From assembly GCF_000482245.1 (NCBI RefSeq), contig NZ_AWNH01000105.1:1-64000 (forward strand): a DNA stretch of 64,000 nucleotides, written 5' to 3'. The notes beneath the pieces are model-generated. The model worked only from the letters and a program-made list of their open reading frames with translations. It did not search any database and had not been told where the DNA came from. The stretch comes from Leptolyngbya sp. Heron Island J (GTDB lineage: Bacteria; Cyanobacteriota; Cyanobacteriia; Phormidesmidales; Phormidesmidaceae). The translations under genes and the position numbers were made by a program. Positions 47,539 through 55,427 of this stretch are shown piece after piece; positions within the stretch are counted from its first letter, which is position 1, and each line of letters starts with the position of its first letter.

Positions 47539-48129
47539 ATGTCAAAATCCCGAGCCCAAAAAAAAGCAGAGACCTCAGCGCAGCTCATTGCAGCAGCCCG
47601 CAAGAGCTTCTTTGAAGTCGGTTACACCGAAACCTCTATGGATAAGCTTTGTGCCAGCGTTGGCGTCACGAGAGGAGCGCTTTATCACAACTTTGGTGGC
47701 AAAGAAGGGTTATTTGAGGCCGTTGTGCGAGAGATTGATCACGAAATGGGTGAACGTCTCCTAGAAATCGGCGGCGATGACACCTCGCTGGAGTCTTTTG
47801 TGAGAGTCTGCCGAGCCTATCTAACGTTTGCGCTTGAGCCAGAAATACAGCGCATCGTTTTTAAGGATGCGCCTTCTGTTCTCGGTCAAAGGCTACGTGA
47901 TATTGACGCGCAAAGTAGTCTTGATCCGCTGACTGAAGCGATCGCTGATTTGATGAATCGAAAGATCTTACCGAGTGTTGATCCGCAAGCCCTTGCGGTA
48001 CTGCTAAACGGTGCCATGATCGATGCGGCGCTCTGGATTGCAGCTCAATCAGACAAGGACGAGAGCTTGAACGCTGCGGCAAACGTATTAGAGCAAATTA
48101 TTAGGCAGCTAGCCACCTGTCAGGGATAA
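47539..48129 (+). CDS. TetR/AcrR-family transcriptional regulator
   Basis: From ATG 47539 the protein has 196 residues. The DNA-binding domain (about 10-60) has LIAAARKSFFEVGYTETSMD and the helix-turn-helix ASVGVTRGALYHNFGGKEGL. The C-terminal ligand domain resembles the TetR_C group with DPLTEAIADLM. It is divergent from the GNAT/HapK operon and probably represses it, and itself, through the palindrome at 47502. A longer frame from 47485 is possible but begins inside the operator. Confidence 0.9.
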   Translation: MSKSRAQKKAETSAQLIAAARKSFFEVGYTETSMDKLCASVGVTRGALYHNFGGKEGLFEAVVREIDHEMGERLLEIGGDDTSLESFVRVCRAYLTFALEPEIQRIVFKDAPSVLGQRLRDIDAQSSLDPLTEAIADLMNRKILPSVDPQALAVLLNGAMIDAALWIAAQSDKDESLNAAANVLEQIIRQLATCQG

Positions 48130-48328
48130 GACTGATGTTCCGGAAAAAGTTATGGGATTATTTTGTTTTCAGAAGAATATAAACTACTTGCTAACATGCA
48201 TCTGTCCATCAACCTAACTATTCAAATGCAGCGGGCGATTGAAATTCATTGGTACTGAGTTCAAGTTTCATGGCTGCCGCTGATTTGAGACGTTATGAAG
48301 CCTAAGTTACTGAGATCGTATCCGCTCA

Positions 48329-49336
48329 TCAAGCGTTGAATCGTGCGTTTTGGCCCTGCGAGATGTCAAAAACTTCTCCAGTAACCATCGCCGTAGCTTG
48401 ACCACAAAACATCTTGACTACTCGTGCGATATCAACAGGTTCGTAAGCTCCCATGGGTAAAGGATGGTAGCTTGCTGCGGCTGCCTCTGACACAGCTTCA
48501 AAGTTTGGATTTTCTGGGGACACAGCGTTGAGAATATAGTCGTTGTCTGCCAGTTTTGTCCGCACCCATCCTGGGCACACCGAATTGCATGTCACATTAT
48601 GTGTGGCCATCGCGAGAGCCGTGCTCTTAGCGAAACCGATTAATCCCCATTTCGTTGATGCATAGACCGAGAAGTTCTCGTTGCCAATCCGTCCCAAGAT
48701 TGAGGAAATCATCACAATGCGGCCAGCGTTCTGCCTGCGCATGATCGGTAATGCTGCTTGAGTGGTTTTGATGGCTCCAGTGAGGTTGATGTCAATGACC
48801 GTTTGGACTTCTTCATCAGGAAACTCATCGAGCACGCCAACGTGTGTGACACCCGCATTGACGACTAGTATGTCTAGACGACCGAATTCGCTGATTGTAC
48901 GTGCAACACTCTCTTCCAGCTTTATACTGTCGCGAACATCGCCCTTAATCGCGATGCATTTGACGCCAAGGGCTTCGATATTCGATTTTGTCGTTGCCAA
49001 GTCTTGCTCGGTTGCCAGTGGATAGTTGACTGTATCGATATTGCCTGCGATGTCGTAGAGAACAATATTTGCACCCGCTCTAGCAAACTCTTCAGCACAG
49101 GCATAGCCGATGCCCCGAGCACCCCCTGTTATAAAAGCGCATTGACCTGAAAATTCACCCGTCGGTTCTAGCGATGGCTGTGCGGTCACACCAGTAGAAG
49201 TGTCCTGTGCGGCGGCAGGTGTGCCTAGAGCGCCAGCAGCAGTAGCAGCAGCTGCTACACCAATGGCACCGGTCGAGAGGAGTTTGCGACGGGTTGTCGC
49301 TGAAGATCCAGAAGAACGGTGTTGATCACGAGACAT
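48329..49336 (-). CDS. short-chain dehydrogenase with a Tat signal peptide
   Basis: A 335-residue SDR. The first 45 residues hold a twin-arginine signal (TTRRKLLSTGAIGVAAAATA, then ending near PAAAQD), so the folded enzyme is probably exported with its cofactor. The SDR core has FITGGARGIGYACAEEFARA (cofactor loop), LVVNAGVTHVG (NAG motif), MISSILG (Ser) and SVYASTKWGLIGFA (catalytic Tyr and Lys). The acid in VLYDIAG suggests NAD. The related loop lengths fit mycofactocin-like or dehydrogenase SDRs. Substrate is unknown. It is the last of three SDR-type frames on the minus strand. Confidence 0.88.
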   Translation of the reverse strand: MSRDQHRSSGSSATTRRKLLSTGAIGVAAAATAAGALGTPAAAQDTSTGVTAQPSLEPTGEFSGQCAFITGGARGIGYACAEEFARAGANIVLYDIAGNIDTVNYPLATEQDLATTKSNIEALGVKCIAIKGDVRDSIKLEESVARTISEFGRLDILVVNAGVTHVGVLDEFPDEEVQTVIDINLTGAIKTTQAALPIMRRQNAGRIVMISSILGRIGNENFSVYASTKWGLIGFAKSTALAMATHNVTCNSVCPGWVRTKLADNDYILNAVSPENPNFEAVSEAAAASYHPLPMGAYEPVDIARVVKMFCGQATAMVTGEVFDISQGQNARFNA

Positions 49337-49399
49337 AGTTAATTCTCCGTTATCTGTATTGTTTCGGGGATTAATTCAGAAGAGGATACGTGCTGCAAC

Positions 49400-50215
49400 T
49401 TACAGCCCTATCTGTTTTTTTATATTGCCGATAAAGAATTCGTCGTCCTGGGCTTTGCGGTTATCCAGCAATTCAACAGCATCTTTGCCAGCTCGATAGC
49501 GCAGTGTACTGGTACCGTCGGTCACGGCAGTCCAAATTACCTCTGCCACGACACTGGGTTCAGAGGCATGTTCACCAACGCTACCCCAGTGGGCAAAGAG
49601 CTTTTGCACGGTACCCTGGTATTCTTCTATCGTCTCGTTATTGACAAAATCAAAAGAACGACCACCAAAATCTGTGCGAATCATGCCGGGCTCGACAATC
49701 TTCACCTTTACGCCAAAGGGTTCTAACTCATAATGCAATGCTTCGGAAAGACCCTCGACCGCAAATTTGGTGCCGTGATAGAGCGTGCTGAGGGGAAACG
49801 TCATCTGTCCACCAATTGAGCTAATGTTCACAATTATCCCAGCCTTGTTTGCGCGGAAATGGGGCAGTATCGCTTTTGTTGTTTCCAGGAGGCCAATCAC
49901 GTTGGTGTTAAACTGGCGACAGATGTTCTCCATTGGGAAGGCTTCAAGGGGGCCGTAGGCACCGTATCCTGCGTTATTCAGCAGTACGTCAATGCGTCCG
50001 AATTTCTGGATACCCTCGGCCATGGACCCATGGATTGAACTGCTTTCAGTCACGTCTAAACGAGTAATCAGAATATTGTCTAACTGAGTTAGCTCTTCTT
50101 CCTTTTCCGGTGTGCGCATGGTGGCGATTACGTTCCAGCCTTTCGTCTGGAAGAACTTCGCCGTTTCCTTACCGATGCCACTGGAGGCCCCAGTAATTAA
50201 AATTGTCTTGCTCAT
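49400..50215 (-). CDS. SDR-family oxidoreductase
   Basis: A 271-residue cytoplasmic SDR. ILITGASSGIGKETAKFFQT binds the cofactor, LLNNAGYGAYGPLEAFP is the NAG motif, IVNISSIGGQ carries the Ser, and LYHGTKFAVEGLSEAL carries the Tyr and Lys. ATMRTPEKEEEL suggests NADP use because of the Arg after the second strand. It starts 27 bp after a cut SDR fragment and lies opposite an AraC-type regulator that probably controls it. Substrate is unknown. Confidence 0.9.
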   Translation of the reverse strand: MSKTILITGASSGIGKETAKFFQTKGWNVIATMRTPEKEEELTQLDNILITRLDVTESSSIHGSMAEGIQKFGRIDVLLNNAGYGAYGPLEAFPMENICRQFNTNVIGLLETTKAILPHFRANKAGIIVNISSIGGQMTFPLSTLYHGTKFAVEGLSEALHYELEPFGVKVKIVEPGMIRTDFGGRSFDFVNNETIEEYQGTVQKLFAHWGSVGEHASEPSVVAEVIWTAVTDGTSTLRYRAGKDAVELLDNRKAQDDEFFIGNIKKQIGL

Positions 50216-50242
50216 GTTTTAGCTGTTTCTATCTTTAAAGGT

Positions 50243-50383
50243 TCATGCTGCCGGAAACTTCGATACGCTCGAACGGCTTAGGTATGTGAGCACGACACCA
50301 ACACCTTTCTCGGCCAGATACACGGCACTGCTACGGCCAAGACCGCCGCTACCGCCAGTGATGAGAGCGATTTTGTCAGTCAT
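50243..50383 (-). pseudogene. N-terminal fragment of another SDR
   Basis: The 46-residue frame begins MTDKIALITGGSGGLGRSSA and continues VYLAEKGVGVVLTY, which is a full first Rossmann unit of an SDR. After LTY the sequence becomes unrelated and stops at 50243. All catalytic parts are missing. It lies just before an intact SDR on the same strand and may be the stump of a tandem copy. Confidence 0.75.
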
Positions 50384-50545
50384 AGTCATCCCTAAACTGG
50401 TTATGTTCCAAATTTAGGTCTAATCAATCCAGACTGCCTGCCGCATCCTCCGAAAGATCTGCCTGATCCTCCGAGCTATTGATTGTTTTACGATCCACAT
50501 GCGTATCTTGGTCTATGTGACCTATGGACTGAAAAGGAAGCGTTT

Positions 50546-51430
50546 ATGCAGAACCAAGATCTCATTGCCCATGTTTGTGCTTATGCAGATCGCCACGCAG
50601 CTTGCCAACAGGCTGACATGGAGTTGTATTCCACTGACCTTGCCGGACTTACCATTCTACGAAGCCGCAAACCTACAGCTTTGGAAGCAGTGCTTTACAA
50701 TCCCCTGTTCTGCTTAATCCTCCAGGGACGTAAGGAAACCCATTTGGGCATGCGCCGAGTGAGTTTTACGGCGGGCGAGTCCCTGATTGTCAGCCATCAA
50801 CTGCCGGTTATCTCGCGCGTGACCGAGGCAACCGAGATGAAGCCCTACGTGGCAATCGTATTGGAACTTGACATGGGTATAGTACGCAGTCTCTACGACG
50901 AGGTGAGCGAAGTCGAAATTGAAGAAGAGCATGCTTGGGCACTCAATGTTGGCAAGACAGATGGGGCGCTGCTCGATGCGATGGGGCGGCTTGTCGATTT
51001 GATTGATCGACCTTTTGAAGCAAAGGTAATACTTCCGCTGGTCCTACGTGAAATCCATTTCCGACTGCTCCTAGCACAGCACGGCGGCATACTGCGTCAG
51101 TTGCTTCGGCGTGGGAGCCAGGCTGACCGCATAGCTAAGGTGATCGCCCGCATTAAGCAGGACTACTCCAACCCCCTCACCGTGGCAGAGTTGGCCAGTG
51201 TTGCGGGGCTTAGCCCGTCATCCTTTCACGAGCATTTCAAGGCGCTTACAGCGACGACGCCATTGCAATATCAGAAAGAGCTCAGGCTCCTCGAAGCCCG
51301 TCGATTGTTGATGAATGGGACCCATAGCGTTTCCACTGCTGCGTTCGAGGTTGGGTATGAAAGCCCCACACAGTTCAGTCGCGAATATTCTCGCAAGTTC
51401 GGCAACTCACCGCGCAAAGACTTAGCTTAA
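50546..51430 (+). CDS. AraC-family transcriptional regulator
   Basis: ATG 50546 follows a GGAAG ribosome site and is preferred over a longer frame from 50483. The 294-residue protein has an AraC-type N-terminal cupin-like domain (about 25-180, with LQGRKETHLGMRRVSFTAGE) and a C-terminal double helix-turn-helix (about 190-290). The HTH part shows LTVAELASVAGLSPSSFHEH and VSTAAFEVGYESPTQFSREY. It is divergent from the SDR genes and is their likely activator. An attC-like site lies 79 bp after its stop. Confidence 0.91.
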   Translation: MQNQDLIAHVCAYADRHAACQQADMELYSTDLAGLTILRSRKPTALEAVLYNPLFCLILQGRKETHLGMRRVSFTAGESLIVSHQLPVISRVTEATEMKPYVAIVLELDMGIVRSLYDEVSEVEIEEEHAWALNVGKTDGALLDAMGRLVDLIDRPFEAKVILPLVLREIHFRLLLAQHGGILRQLLRRGSQADRIAKVIARIKQDYSNPLTVAELASVAGLSPSSFHEHFKALTATTPLQYQKELRLLEARRLLMNGTHSVSTAAFEVGYESPTQFSREYSRKFGNSPRKDLA

Positions 51431-51508
51431 ACATACGAGAAGGTATTGTTGCGCAAGATTTCCAGCGCCTTCCTAGTCATTGAAAAGTTACTCTTTGCCC
51501 AAACGTAT

Positions 51509-51595
51509 CATAACGTTGCCCATGCACACCGACCGCCGAGAGTCGATCGGTTAAAATGCAAAGGTGATTTACGGCGGTTGATGGGCAACGTTATG
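51509..51595 (+). repeat. attC-like site 2
   Basis: CATAACGTTGCCCAT (51509-51523) pairs perfectly with ATGGGCAACGTTATG (51581-51595). Inside, ACCGCCG (51532-51538) pairs with CGGCGGT (51572-51578). Eight unpaired bases on the left arm against two on the right give the asymmetry (extrahelical bases) expected in an attC fold. The ends do not fit the box consensus exactly. It lies between the AraC gene and the hydrolase gene, in the position of a cassette border. Confidence 0.55.
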
Positions 51596-51628
51596 CGTCG
51601 AAATCATCCCTCTCATGTATAGAAGCGT

Positions 51629-52552
51629 ATGATTGATCGTCAACTCCCTTACATCGATTTCCAGGCAATCAACACGCAATGCCACACACTTGCTGATGGG
51701 CGAATCTTAGCTTTCGCCCGCTACGGAAAAGAAGGCGGAACGCCCATTTATTACTTTCACGGGTGTCCGGGATCCCGATTTGAGGCAGCGCCGAGTCACC
51801 CATGGGCGCTCGCATCCGGCTTTGAGATTTTCGCCCTCGATAGACCGGGTTGCGGTCGCTCCTCTCACGCAATGAACTATCATGTGCTCGACTGGCCGAA
51901 AGACGTCATCGACTTTGCTGATTATAGGTCGCACGAACGATTCGGTCTCATCGGCTTGTCTGGGGGTGGCGCGTACATCAATGCCTGTGCCTATGCAATC
52001 CCTAATCGGCTGCTTTTTGCCTACGATGTGGCGGGCTGGGCACCTGTGGCCCAAGTCGAAGACCTGCGAAGCTCACTGGCACCCCTGGATCGCTTCTTCT
52101 TGAGGATCGCGCTAAGCTTCAAACTCTTGTTTCAGATTCCCTTTTCGCTCATAGGGCTGGCTGCCCGACATTTAAGCGACCGAGGCTTCGCAAACTTGTT
52201 ACGCTCGTCAATGAGTGACGACGATAAAGCGTTGATTCTTGGTTCCGACAATAATGCGCACTTTTTCCGCAACATAGTCAAAGAGAGTTTTGCCCAAGGG
52301 AGTCGTGGTCCTGCAGACGATGCGATCCGATGTTATCGAGATTGGGGATTTCACCTAGAGGAGATAAGCTACCCGGTGCAGATCTGGCACGGAACGGATG
52401 ACTTTTTTGCGAGCTTTTGCTTTGCTCAGTATAAGCATCAGGCCATTAGGGGCAGTGTGCTGCGAGTCTTCAAGGAACGGGGCCATCTTCATCCGGTAAC
52501 AGAGTATGAGGCTTTGTTTAAAGACATTAGACGATACCTGTCCAAGTGTTAA
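51629..52552 (+). CDS. alpha/beta-hydrolase family protein
   Basis: A 307-residue hydrolase. The oxyanion loop is IYYFHGCPGSRFEAAPSHPW. The nucleophile elbow is GLIGLSGGGAYINA (Ser), the acid lies in IWHGTDDFFASF (Asp) and the base is His in FKERGHLHPVTEY. A helical lid covers about residues 150-230. No signal peptide is present. It starts only 33 bp after attC-like site 2, as the first gene of a cassette would. Substrate is unknown. Confidence 0.85.
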   Translation: MIDRQLPYIDFQAINTQCHTLADGRILAFARYGKEGGTPIYYFHGCPGSRFEAAPSHPWALASGFEIFALDRPGCGRSSHAMNYHVLDWPKDVIDFADYRSHERFGLIGLSGGGAYINACAYAIPNRLLFAYDVAGWAPVAQVEDLRSSLAPLDRFFLRIALSFKLLFQIPFSLIGLAARHLSDRGFANLLRSSMSDDDKALILGSDNNAHFFRNIVKESFAQGSRGPADDAIRCYRDWGFHLEEISYPVQIWHGTDDFFASFCFAQYKHQAIRGSVLRVFKERGHLHPVTEYEALFKDIRRYLSKC

Positions 52553-52615
52553 ATGGCGATCAAAGAAAAAGAGTTTAAGAGGGTATACGTTACGCTAGAG
52601 CCAGTCAAATTTAAC

Positions 52616-52735
52616 TGTAGTGACCCCCAAAATTAGAACAGGACTGAAAGAGCGTAAGCTAGAGTCCAATAGGGGTAAGGAGGTGCCAAATGTTCTCTCA
52701 TATTGCAATCAACGCCTCTGGTTAGTGACAATTCT
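52616..52735 (+). mobile_element. solo end of an IS3-like insertion sequence
   Basis: TGTAGTGACCCCCAAAATTA (52616-52635) resembles the terminal repeat of IS3-family elements. About 70 bp later AAGGAGGTGCC precedes an ATG frame (52690) of only 11 codons, in the place of orfA. No transposase or right end follows. This is probably a deletion remnant. Confidence 0.4.
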
Positions 52736-52804
52736 CCCAATGATCTAATGATTACTTGTTTAAAATTGTCGCTGATCCGTTCTTCATAATTTCAGGATCA
52801 TGAC

Positions 52805-53644
52805 ATGTTTGAAAAACTTAAGCTGATTAATCAACGGCCTGCGATATGGTCGCGTTATACTGCTGCCTTACTTTGGGATGACAAGCACACCTCCGAGCAG
52901 ATGCTGCAGCTTCATCTCAACCATGATGTTGATATTGCTTCACGCCGCACCTCGTTCATCGATCGTTCTGTGGGGTGGATGAACACCCAGTTCAACATCA
53001 ACACAAACACCAAAATCTGTGACTTCGGTTGCGGCCCCGGGCTCTACACCATCCGTTTTGCTCAGCTGGGAGCTGAGGTGACCGGAGTCGACTTCTCAAC
53101 TCGTTCTATCGATTATGCCAGGACACAGGCAGAAAAGGCATCTCTGTCGATAAACTACGTTAATCAGGACTATCTTCAGTTCGAAGGTGATATACAGTAC
53201 AACCTGATCACGCTGTTAATGTGTGATTTTTGTGCGCTAAGCCCACAACAACGCTCGCAGCTGCTGAATAAGTTCCATGCATTGTTGGATGACAGCGGTC
53301 ATGTTGTGTTTGACGTCTACAGCCTTGCTGGTTTTGGGCGACGTGAAGAAGTCACTCAGTATGCTCACAACCTACTAAATGGCTTTTGGGCTGTAGAAGA
53401 GTACTACGGCTTTTTGAACACCTTTCTGTATACAGAGGAACATGTCGCTCTCGATAAGTACGCACTCTTTACTAAAGAGCGTGAATGGGAGGTCTACAAC
53501 TGGCTACAGTATTTTAGTCTGGATTCGTTACGCAAAGAAATTGAACTAGCGGGTTTCACGATTACAGCGACCTACAGCGATGTTGCGGGTGGAAACTATG
53601 ATGATGACAAGAGTGAGTTCGCTGTTGGCATAAGGAAACAGTAG
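52805..53644 (+). CDS. class I SAM-dependent methyltransferase
   Basis: A 279-residue methyltransferase. Motif I is KICDFGCGPGLYTIRFAQLG, followed by AEVTGVDFSTRSIDYARTQA (SAM ribose acid). YNLITLLMCDFCALSPQQRS is motif II, and LLDDSGHVVFDVYS follows. The N-terminal helix region includes a Trp-rich start (IWSRYTAALLWDD). The acceptor is unknown. It lies in the accessory island and is followed 85 bp later by attC-like site 3, so it may be a cassette gene. Confidence 0.85.
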   Translation: MFEKLKLINQRPAIWSRYTAALLWDDKHTSEQMLQLHLNHDVDIASRRTSFIDRSVGWMNTQFNINTNTKICDFGCGPGLYTIRFAQLGAEVTGVDFSTRSIDYARTQAEKASLSINYVNQDYLQFEGDIQYNLITLLMCDFCALSPQQRSQLLNKFHALLDDSGHVVFDVYSLAGFGRREEVTQYAHNLLNGFWAVEEYYGFLNTFLYTEEHVALDKYALFTKEREWEVYNWLQYFSLDSLRKEIELAGFTITATYSDVAGGNYDDDKSEFAVGIRKQ

Positions 53645-53729
53645 TCTGGGGGGCTGTCATTGGGCAGGCCACCTTAATATCCCGTCCACAAAATCAGCGT
53701 GTATTTTAAAGGTCAGCGCCTCTAGCAGC

Positions 53730-53802
53730 GGCTAACAAATCAATCAACTCAGACAGGCACTCCGCTACGCTCCATGCCTGCCGGTTATTTCAGTTGTTAG
53801 AC
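53730..53802 (+). repeat. attC-like site 3
   Basis: The left box GGCTAAC (53730-53736) and the right box GTTAGAC (53796-53802, fits GTTRRRY) pair as CTAACA/TGTTAG. Inner AACT pairs with AGTT, and CAGGCA (about 53753-53758) pairs with TGCCTG about a 15-nt loop. The total of 73 bp and the asymmetric arms fit integron attC sites. This is the clearest of the three. Confidence 0.65.
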
Positions 53803-53830
53803 TTTTCCAGCCCAGCAACCCAAGCTCGTC

Positions 53831-53938
53831 TACCAAATTCGATGTGTTGCATACACCAGAAATAAGTTGCTAGAGAGATACAGCAATCAAAAGCTGCTGG
53901 ATCTGGCAATTCAGGGTCAGGTAACCTCGAATTTGGTA
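53831..53938. repeat. 12-bp inverted repeat spanning 108 bp
   Basis: TACCAAATTCGA (53831-53842) and TCGAATTTGGTA (53927-53938) are exact complements in the spacer between attC-like site 3 and the acetyltransferase gene. The sequence between them has no open frame. It could bound a small non-coding cassette or miniature element. The rest of 53645-54025 holds nothing else recognised. Confidence 0.5.
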
Positions 53939-54025
53939 TTAGTTGTTCTCGAAAGTGCGATCGCAAATCTTGTCGGATGCGCTACCCTGAGCTAGCGTGC
54001 CTTATAAGCGTTGTTGCAAGGGAGA

Positions 54026-54484
54026 ATGGTGATCAACATACGTCCTTATAAATCTACAGACTGGCCTAGGCTGTGCGAGATCCATGATGTATCACGTCTT
54101 GATGAATTGGCTTTAAGTGTAGGTACAGATGCGTTTCTTACCCTTGAACAAACTGCTGACAATGAGGGCCTTTTTGATAACAAACTCTTTGTCGCAGAAG
54201 TCGATCATGTCGTGCAAGGGTTTATCGCTTATGGAGATGAAGAACTCGCCTGGCTGTATGTTGATCCTAAATTTTATCGAAAAGGGGTGGGACGGGCATT
54301 AGTTCAACATGCTGTTGCCAACTCAGCACCAACCATGGAAATTGAACTGCTTGAAGGCAATACACCTGCTCTAGAGCTTTATCTTTCTGAAGGCTTTAAG
54401 GTGATAGAGCGCGTAGAAGGTCGGCTTGAAGGTAATGAGGAGTTTGCCGCAGCAGGGTTGGTTTTGAGACGTGAAAATACTTGA
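54026..54484 (+). CDS. GNAT-family N-acetyltransferase
   Basis: ATG 54026 follows AAGGGA and is preferred over an upstream TTG. The 152-residue protein is a full-length GNAT: MVINIRPYKSTDWPRLCEIH is the first strand and helix, LAWLYVDPKFYRKGVGRALV binds acetyl-CoA, and LELYLSEGFKVIERVEGR ends the fold. It is compact, as are cassette-borne acetyltransferases. The acceptor is unknown. It is the last gene of the accessory island. Confidence 0.88.
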   Translation: MVINIRPYKSTDWPRLCEIHDVSRLDELALSVGTDAFLTLEQTADNEGLFDNKLFVAEVDHVVQGFIAYGDEELAWLYVDPKFYRKGVGRALVQHAVANSAPTMEIELLEGNTPALELYLSEGFKVIERVEGRLEGNEEFAAAGLVLRRENT

Positions 54485-54632
54485 AACGATAAACAATAGG
54501 GCGATGGTTGCCTCACTATTCGATTGCACCTGATGAAATAGTCAGTTCTGGCTGAAATTGAATAGTTATCTGATATGGGTGAACCTGAGCCTTATACTGC
54601 TGCGCTTGCCGAGGTTGGCAGTAGTGTGAAGA

Positions 54633-55289
54633 CTATTGGTGATCACTTGAGGTTTGAACACCCTTTAGGATCAAGTTGATTGCGGCTTGTGTATACTGCT
54701 CAACCATTTCCTCACTTAATAGATCCTGATTCGGAGTCAGATGCTTCAGGTTTTCATGGGCATTGCCATAAAAAACGCAAACCCCAATGATATTGAGCGT
54801 AGTCATCTGGAGATTTAGCGGACGAAAAACACCAGTTTGTATTCCTTGCTCTAGCAGGCCGGTGAGCAGATCCATTGCTTGTTGCCAGTTGGTTTGCATA
54901 AAGTATTTTCCCTGGTTTTGACTGGCCTCCTGGAATAAGAGCATGCCTCGATGTCGATGCTTGGTCTCGTAGGCGATTGCTGCTCGGATCACAGCCGCTA
55001 AAGCTTGATCAGCAGATAACGAGTCAAAATCAATTTGGGCGATCGCATCCTGAACCTCGGTGGCTGGACGCTGCAGCACCGCTTGATATAAGCCCACCTT
55101 ATTCTCGAAGTAGTAGTAAATCATGCGAGAGGCGACACCCGCACCTTTGGCGATTGCCTCAGTTCTCGCCCCTTGCAATCCATGCTTGGCAAATTCAAGC
55201 TCAGCAGCATCTAAAATTTGTTGCTTGGTTTGTTCCGCATCTCGTCCCGTCCGCTTAGACGTCGGCTTTTGAGTCGATTTCTTGGCCAC
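54633..55289 (-). CDS. TetR/AcrR-family transcriptional regulator
   Basis: A 218-residue regulator starting at GTG 55289. A basic N-terminal tail (KKSTQKPTSKRTGRD) precedes the DNA-binding domain, with ILDAAELEFAKHGLQGARTE and the helix-turn-helix AKGAGVASRMIYYYFENKVG. The C-terminal part fits the TetR_C group near CerR/NicS. It is divergent from the FAD monooxygenase gene across 138 bp and probably represses it. Confidence 0.9.
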   Translation of the reverse strand: MAKKSTQKPTSKRTGRDAEQTKQQILDAAELEFAKHGLQGARTEAIAKGAGVASRMIYYYFENKVGLYQAVLQRPATEVQDAIAQIDFDSLSADQALAAVIRAAIAYETKHRHRGMLLFQEASQNQGKYFMQTNWQQAMDLLTGLLEQGIQTGVFRPLNLQMTTLNIIGVCVFYGNAHENLKHLTPNQDLLSEEMVEQYTQAAINLILKGVQTSSDHQ

Positions 55290-55359
55290 ACAGATTTCTT
55301 AAGTTGTCCAATCCCCATCATAACCGGAATCACTATTGAACTAAAAAATTAATTCATAG

Positions 55360-55388
55360 TTGACATGGGTCCGCGACCTCAGTAAGTT
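55360..55388 (+). promoter_or_regulatory. sigma70-type promoter of the FAD monooxygenase gene
   Basis: TTGACA (55360-55365) is followed after 17 bp by TAAGTT (55383-55388), 40 bp before the start codon. An AT-rich near-palindrome TTAATTAATTAA lies just downstream and could bind the divergent TetR protein. Confidence 0.5.
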
Positions 55389-55427
55389 AATGAATGGAAT
55401 TTTTAATTAATTAAATACGGAGCGGCT

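Noticed and set aside
47947-53957. Lack of HIP1 (GCGATCGC) over 6 kb as proof of recent transfer
   Set aside because: A similar gap of almost 8 kb occurs in ordinary genes (4346-12247), so the absence is not informative in a window with about one site per 2.3 kb.
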